A DNA stretch of 64,000 nt from Pratylenchus scribneri. Lineage: Eukaryota; Nematoda; Chromadorea; Rhabditida; Pratylenchidae. Below the pieces are notes generated by a model. The model was not told the origin of the DNA. It worked only from the letters and a program-made list of their open reading frames with translations, and ran no database searches. The stretch lies in the NCBI GenBank assembly GCA_030063045.1, contig JAQSEB010000227.1, positions 1 through 64,000 of the forward strand. The letters run 5' to 3'. Shown here one piece after another: positions 59,201 through 64,000 of this stretch; position 1 is the stretch's first letter; every line of letters begins with the position of its first letter. The position numbers and the translations under genes are program-made.

Positions 59201-62200
59201 AATTAGCCACCAGTGGCACTCCAATGTAATTAGCCACCAGTGGCCCTCCAATTTAATTGGCCACTGGTGGCACTCCTATGTAATTAGCCACCAGTGGCAC
59301 TCCAATGAAATTAGCCACCAGTGGCACTCCAATGAAATTGGCCACCAGTGGCACTCCAATGAAATTGGCCACTGGTGTCACTCCAATGTAATTGGCCACT
59401 GGTGTCACTCCAATGTAATTGGCCACTGGTGGCACTCCAATGTAATTAGCCACCAGTGGCACTCCAATGTAATTGGCCACTGGTGGCACTCCAATGTAAT
59501 TGGCCACTGGTGGCACTCCAATGAAATTAGCCACCAGTGGCACTCCAATGAAATTGGCCACTGGTGGCACTCCAATGTAATTAGCCACCAGTGGCACTCC
59601 AATGTAATTGGCCACTGGTGGCACTCCAATGTAATTAGCCACCAGTGGCACTCCAATGAAATTAGCCACCAGTGGCACTCCAATGTAATTAGCCACCAGT
59701 GGCACTCCAATGTAATTGGCCACTGGTGGCACTCCAATGTAATTAGCCACCAGTGGCACTCCAATGTAATTGGCCACTGGTGGCAGTCCAATGTAATTAG
59801 CCACCAGTGGCCCTCCAATTTAATTGGCCACTGGTGGCACTCCTATGTAATTAGCCACCAGTGGCACTCCAATGAAATTGGCCACCAGTGGCACTCCAAT
59901 GAAATTGGCCACTGGTGGCACTCCAATGTAATTAGCTACCAGTGGCACTCCAATGAAATTAGCCACCAGTGGCACTCCAATGTAATTAGCCACCAGTGGC
60001 ACTCCAATGTAATTGGCCACCAGTGGCACTCCAATGAAATAGGCCACAAGTGGCACTCCAATGAAATTAGCCACCAGTGGCACTCCAATATAATTAGCCA
60101 CCAGTGGCACTCCAATGTAATTGGCCACCAGTGGCACTCCAATGAAATTGGCCACCAGTGGCACTCCAATGAAATTAGCCACCAGTAGCACTCCAATGTA
60201 ATTGGCCACCAGTGGCACTCCAATGAAATAGGCCACAAGTGGCACTCCAATGAAATTAGCCACCAGTGGCACTCCAATATAATTAGCCACCAGTGGCACT
60301 CCAATGTAATTGGCCACCAGTGGCACTCCAATGAAATTGGCCACCAGTGACACTCCAATGAAATTAGCCACCAGTAGCACTCCAATGTAATTAGCCACCA
60401 GTGGCACTCCAATGTAATTGGCCACTGGTGGCACTCCAATGTAATTAGCCACCAGTGGCACTCCAATGTAATTGGCCACTGGTGGCAGTCCAATGTAATT
60501 GGCCACTGGTGGCACTCCAATGTAATTAGCCACCAGTGGCACTCCAATTTAATTGGCCACTGGTGGCACTCCAATGTAATTAGCCACCAGTGGCACTCCA
60601 ATGTAATTAGCCACCAGTGGCACTCCAATTTAATTGGCCACTGGTGGCACTCCAATGTAATTGGCCACTGGTGGCACTCCAATGTAATTGGCCACTGGTG
60701 GCACTCCAATGTAATTAGCCACCAGTGGCACTCCAATTTAATTGGCCACTGGTGGCACTCCAATGTAATTAGCCACCAGTGGCACTCCAATGTAATTGGC
60801 CACTGGTGGCACTCCAATTTAATTGGCCCTTGGTGGCACTCCAATGTAATTAGCCACCAGTGGCACTCCAATGTAATTGGCCACTGGTGGCACTCCAATG
60901 TAATTAGCCACCAGTTGCACTCCAATGAAATTGGCCACTGGTGGCACTCCAATGTAATTAGCCACCAGTGGCACTCCAATGAAATTAGCCACCAGTGGCA
61001 CTCCAATGTAATTAGCCACCAGTGGCACTCCAATGTAATTGGCCACTGGTGGCACTCCAATGTAATTAGCCACCAGTGGCACTCCAATTTAATTGGCCAC
61101 TGGTGGCACTCCAATGTAATTAGCCACCAGTGGCACTCCAATGTAATTGGCCACTGGTGGCAGTCCAATGTAATTAGCCACCAGTGGCCCTCCAATTTAA
61201 TTGGCCACTGGTGGCACTCCAATGTAATTAGCCACCAGTGGCACTCCAATGAAATTGACCACTGGTGGCAGTCCAATGTAATTAGCCACCAGTGGCACTC
61301 CAATGTAATTGGCCACTGGTGGCACTCCAATGTAATTGGCCACTGGTGGCACTCCAATGTAATTAGCCACCAGTGGCACTCCAATGAAATTAGCCACCAG
61401 TGGCACACCAATGTAATTGGCCACTGGTGGCACTCCAATGTAATTGGCCACTGGTGGCACTCCAATATAATTAGCCACCAGTGGCACTCCAATGTAATTG
61501 GCCACTGGTGGCACTCCAATGTAATTAGCCACCAGTGGCACTCCAATGTAATTGGCCACTGGTGGCAGTCCAATGTAATTAGCCACCAGTGGCACTCCAA
61601 TGTAATTGGCCACTGGTGGCACTCCAATGTAATTAGCCACCAGTGGCACTCCAATGAAATTGGCCACTGGTGGCACTCCAATGTAATTAGCCACCAGTGG
61701 CACTCCAATGTAATTAGCCACCAGTGGCACTCCAATGTAATTGGCCACTGGTGGCACTCCAATGTAATTAGCCACCAGTGGCACTCCAATGAAATTGGCC
61801 ACTGGTGGCACTCCAATGTAATTAGCCACCAGTGGCACTCCAATGTAATTGGCCACTGGTGGCACTCCAATGTAATTGGCCACCAGTGGCACTCCAATAT
61901 AATTGGCCACCAGTGGCACTCCAATGTAATTAGCCACTGGTGGCACTCCAATGTAATTAGCCACCAGTGGCACTCCAATGTAATTGGCCACTGGTGGCAC
62001 TCCTATGTAATTAGCCACCAGTGGTACTCCAATGAAATTGGCCACCAGTGGCACTCCAATGAAATTGGCCACTGGTGGCACTCCAATGTAATTAGCCACC
62101 AGTGGCACTCCAATGAAATTGGCCACTGGTGGCACTCCAATGTAATTAGCCACCAGTGGCCCTCCAATTTAATTGGCCACTGGTGGCACTCCAATGTAAT

Positions 62201-64000
62201 TAGCCACCAGTGGCACTCCAATGTAATTAGCCACCAGTGGCACTCCAATGAAATTGGCCACTGGTGGCACTCCAATGTAATTAGCCACCAGTGGCACTCC
62301 AATGAAATTAGCCACCAGTGGCACTCCAATGTAATTAGCCACCAGTGGCACTCCAATGTAATTGGCCACTGGTGGCACTCCAATGTAATTAGCCACCAGT
62401 GGCACTCCAATTTAATTGGCCACTGGTGGCACTCCAATGTAATTAGCCACCAGTGACACTCCAATGTAATTGGCCACTGGTGGCAGTCCAATGTAATTAG
62501 CCACCAGTGGCCCTCCAATTTAATTGGCCACTGGTGGCACTCCAATGTAATTAGCCACCAGTGGCACTCCAATGAAATTGGCCACTGGTGGCAGTCCAAT
62601 GTAATTAGCCACCAGTGGCACTCCAATGTAATTGGCCACTGGTGGCACTCCAATGTAATTGGCCACTGGTGGCACTCCAATGTAATTAGCCACCAGTGGC
62701 ACTCCAATGAAATTAGCCACCAGTGGCACACCAATGTAATTGGCCACTGGTGGCACTCCAATGTAATTGGCCACTGGTGGCACTCCAATATAATTAGCCA
62801 CCAGTGGCACTCCAATGTAATTGGCCACTGGTGGCACTCCAATGTAATTAGCCACCAGTGGCACTCCAATGTAATTGGCCACTGGTGGCAGTCCAATGTA
62901 ATTAGCCACCAGTGGCACTCCAATGTAATTGGCCACTGGTGGCACTCCAATGTAATTAGCCACCAGTGGCACTCCAATGAAATTGGCCACTGGTGGCACT
63001 CCAATGTAATTAGCCACCAGTGGCACTCCAATGTAATTGCCACTGGTGGCAGTCCAATGTAATTAGCCACCAGTGGCACTCCAATGTAATTGGCCACTGG
63101 TGGCACTCCAATGTAATTAGCCACCAGTGGCACTCCAATGAAATTGGCCACTGGTGGCACTCCAATGTAATTAGCCACCAGTGGCACTCCAATGTAATTA
63201 GCCACCAGTGGCACTCCAATGTAATTGGCCACTGGTGGCACTCCAATGTAATTAGCCACCAGTGGCACTCCAATGAATTGGCCACTGGTGGCACTCCAAT
63301 GTAATTAGCCACCAGTGGCACTCCAATGTAATTGGCCACTGGTGGCACTCCAATGTAATTGGCCACCAGTGGCACTCCAATATAATTGGCCACCAGTGGC
63401 ACTCCAATGTAATTAGCCACCAGTGGCACTCCAATGAAATTGGCCACTGGTGGCAGTCCAATGTAATTAGCCACCAGTGGCACTCCAATGAAATTAGCCA
63501 CCAGTGGCACACCAATGTAATTGGCCACTGGTGGCACTCCAATGTAATTGGCCACTGGTGGCACTCCAATATAATTAGCCACCAGTGGCACTCCAATGTA
63601 ATTGGCCACTGGTGGCACTCCAATGTAATTAGCCACCAGTGGCACTCCAATGTAATTGGCCACTGGTGGCAGTCCAATGTAATTAGCCACCAGTGGCACT
63701 CCAATGTAATTGGCCACTGGTGGCACTCCAATGTAATTAGCCACCAGTGGCACTCCAATGAAATTGGCCACTGGTGGCACTCCAATGTAATTAGCCACCA
63801 GTGGCACTCCAATGTAATTAGCCACCAGTGGCACTCCAATGTAATTGGCCACTGGTGGCACTCCAATGTAATTAGCCACTGGTGGCACTCCAATGAAATT
63901 GGCCACTGGTGGCACTCCAATGTAATTAGCCACCAGTGGCACTCCAATGAAATTGGCCACCAGTGGCACTCCAATGAAATTGGCCACTGGTGGCACTCCA
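50280..64000. repeat. 27-bp minisatellite, long block (copy B, continues past window)
   Basis: About 13.7 kb, roughly 508 units, uninterrupted. From about 53,400 to the end it is collinear with copy A (offset 33,465, then 33,708 after one extra 243-bp block near 57,830-58,540). From 50,280 to about 53,400 it is rearranged relative to copy A, lacks the 571-bp unique block, and contains a second copy of a block with rare variants (GTTGGCACTCAAATG near 51,050 and again near 58,830). Two 26-bp units lacking one base (near 63,038 and 63,275) are not in copy A. Confidence 0.95.

Larger units (their letters stand above)
32465..64000. repeat. Tandem segmental duplication, copy B (cut by window end)
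   Basis: Copy B of the direct duplication, offset +32,464 from copy A up to the MFS intron and +32,545 after it. Most of the long array then aligns at +33,465 and, further right, at +33,708, because of array length changes. Base 64,000 corresponds to about 30,294 in copy A, so roughly 1.25 kb of array and the next hAT element should lie just past the window. Confidence 0.93.

Noticed and set aside
1..64000. tRNA, rRNA or other structural RNA genes
   Set aside because: I found no cloverleaf-compatible A/B-box sequence or rRNA-like segment that I could support by eye. A covariance-model scan would be needed to exclude small ncRNAs.

Overview
The window is eukaryotic DNA, most likely from a nematode. 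It is AT-rich, the introns are short (many 45-60 bp) with TTTCAG-like acceptors, and the proteins are metazoan: a J-domain/thioredoxin ER protein of the DNAJC10/DNJ-27 type, a secreted CCP (sushi) protein, an SLC18B1-like MFS transporter and an ABCC-type ABC transporter. Several introns are GC-AG. From memory, raised GC-AG use has been reported for cyst nematodes, so a plant-parasitic tylenchid is a reasonable but unproven guess.

Layout: the window is a head-to-tail tandem duplication. Copy A begins before base 1 and runs to 32,464. Copy B runs from 32,465 to the window end, at an offset of 32,464 bp (32,545 bp after an 81-bp indel). Each copy contains, in order: the right end of a hAT transposon; a short 27-bp minisatellite; DNJ-27-like gene (+); CCP gene (-); a weak two-exon candidate gene (+) whose intron holds the start of a 29-bp minisatellite; MFS gene (+); the C-terminal part of an ABCC gene (-); and a very long 27-bp minisatellite (about 13 kb). 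Between the copies, that minisatellite is interrupted by a complete but internally deleted 1,288-bp hAT element with 21-bp terminal inverted repeats and a perfect 8-bp target duplication made of minisatellite sequence. The long and short arrays are therefore one array split by a transposon.

The unique parts of the two copies look identical wherever I compared them, including introns, with one exception. Copy A lacks 81 bp of the MFS gene: the outer end of a MITE-like element, the splice acceptor and the first codons of an exon. Copy B is intact. The minisatellite differs much more between copies: a 571-bp unique block is present only in copy A, a 243-bp higher-order repeat occurs twice in A and three times in B, and a roughly 0.5-kb block has been re-copied inside B.

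Genes: I could assemble full exon chains, with total lengths divisible by three, for DNJ-27 (805 aa, RDEL terminus), the CCP protein (743 aa) and the copy B MFS transporter (487 aa). The ABCC gene keeps an intact-looking second nucleotide-binding domain, but everything upstream is replaced by the 27-bp array. The genes have no obvious shared pathway. The main interest is structural: tandem duplication, array evolution and transposon insertion. An assembly artefact (two haplotypes placed in tandem) cannot be excluded from sequence alone.
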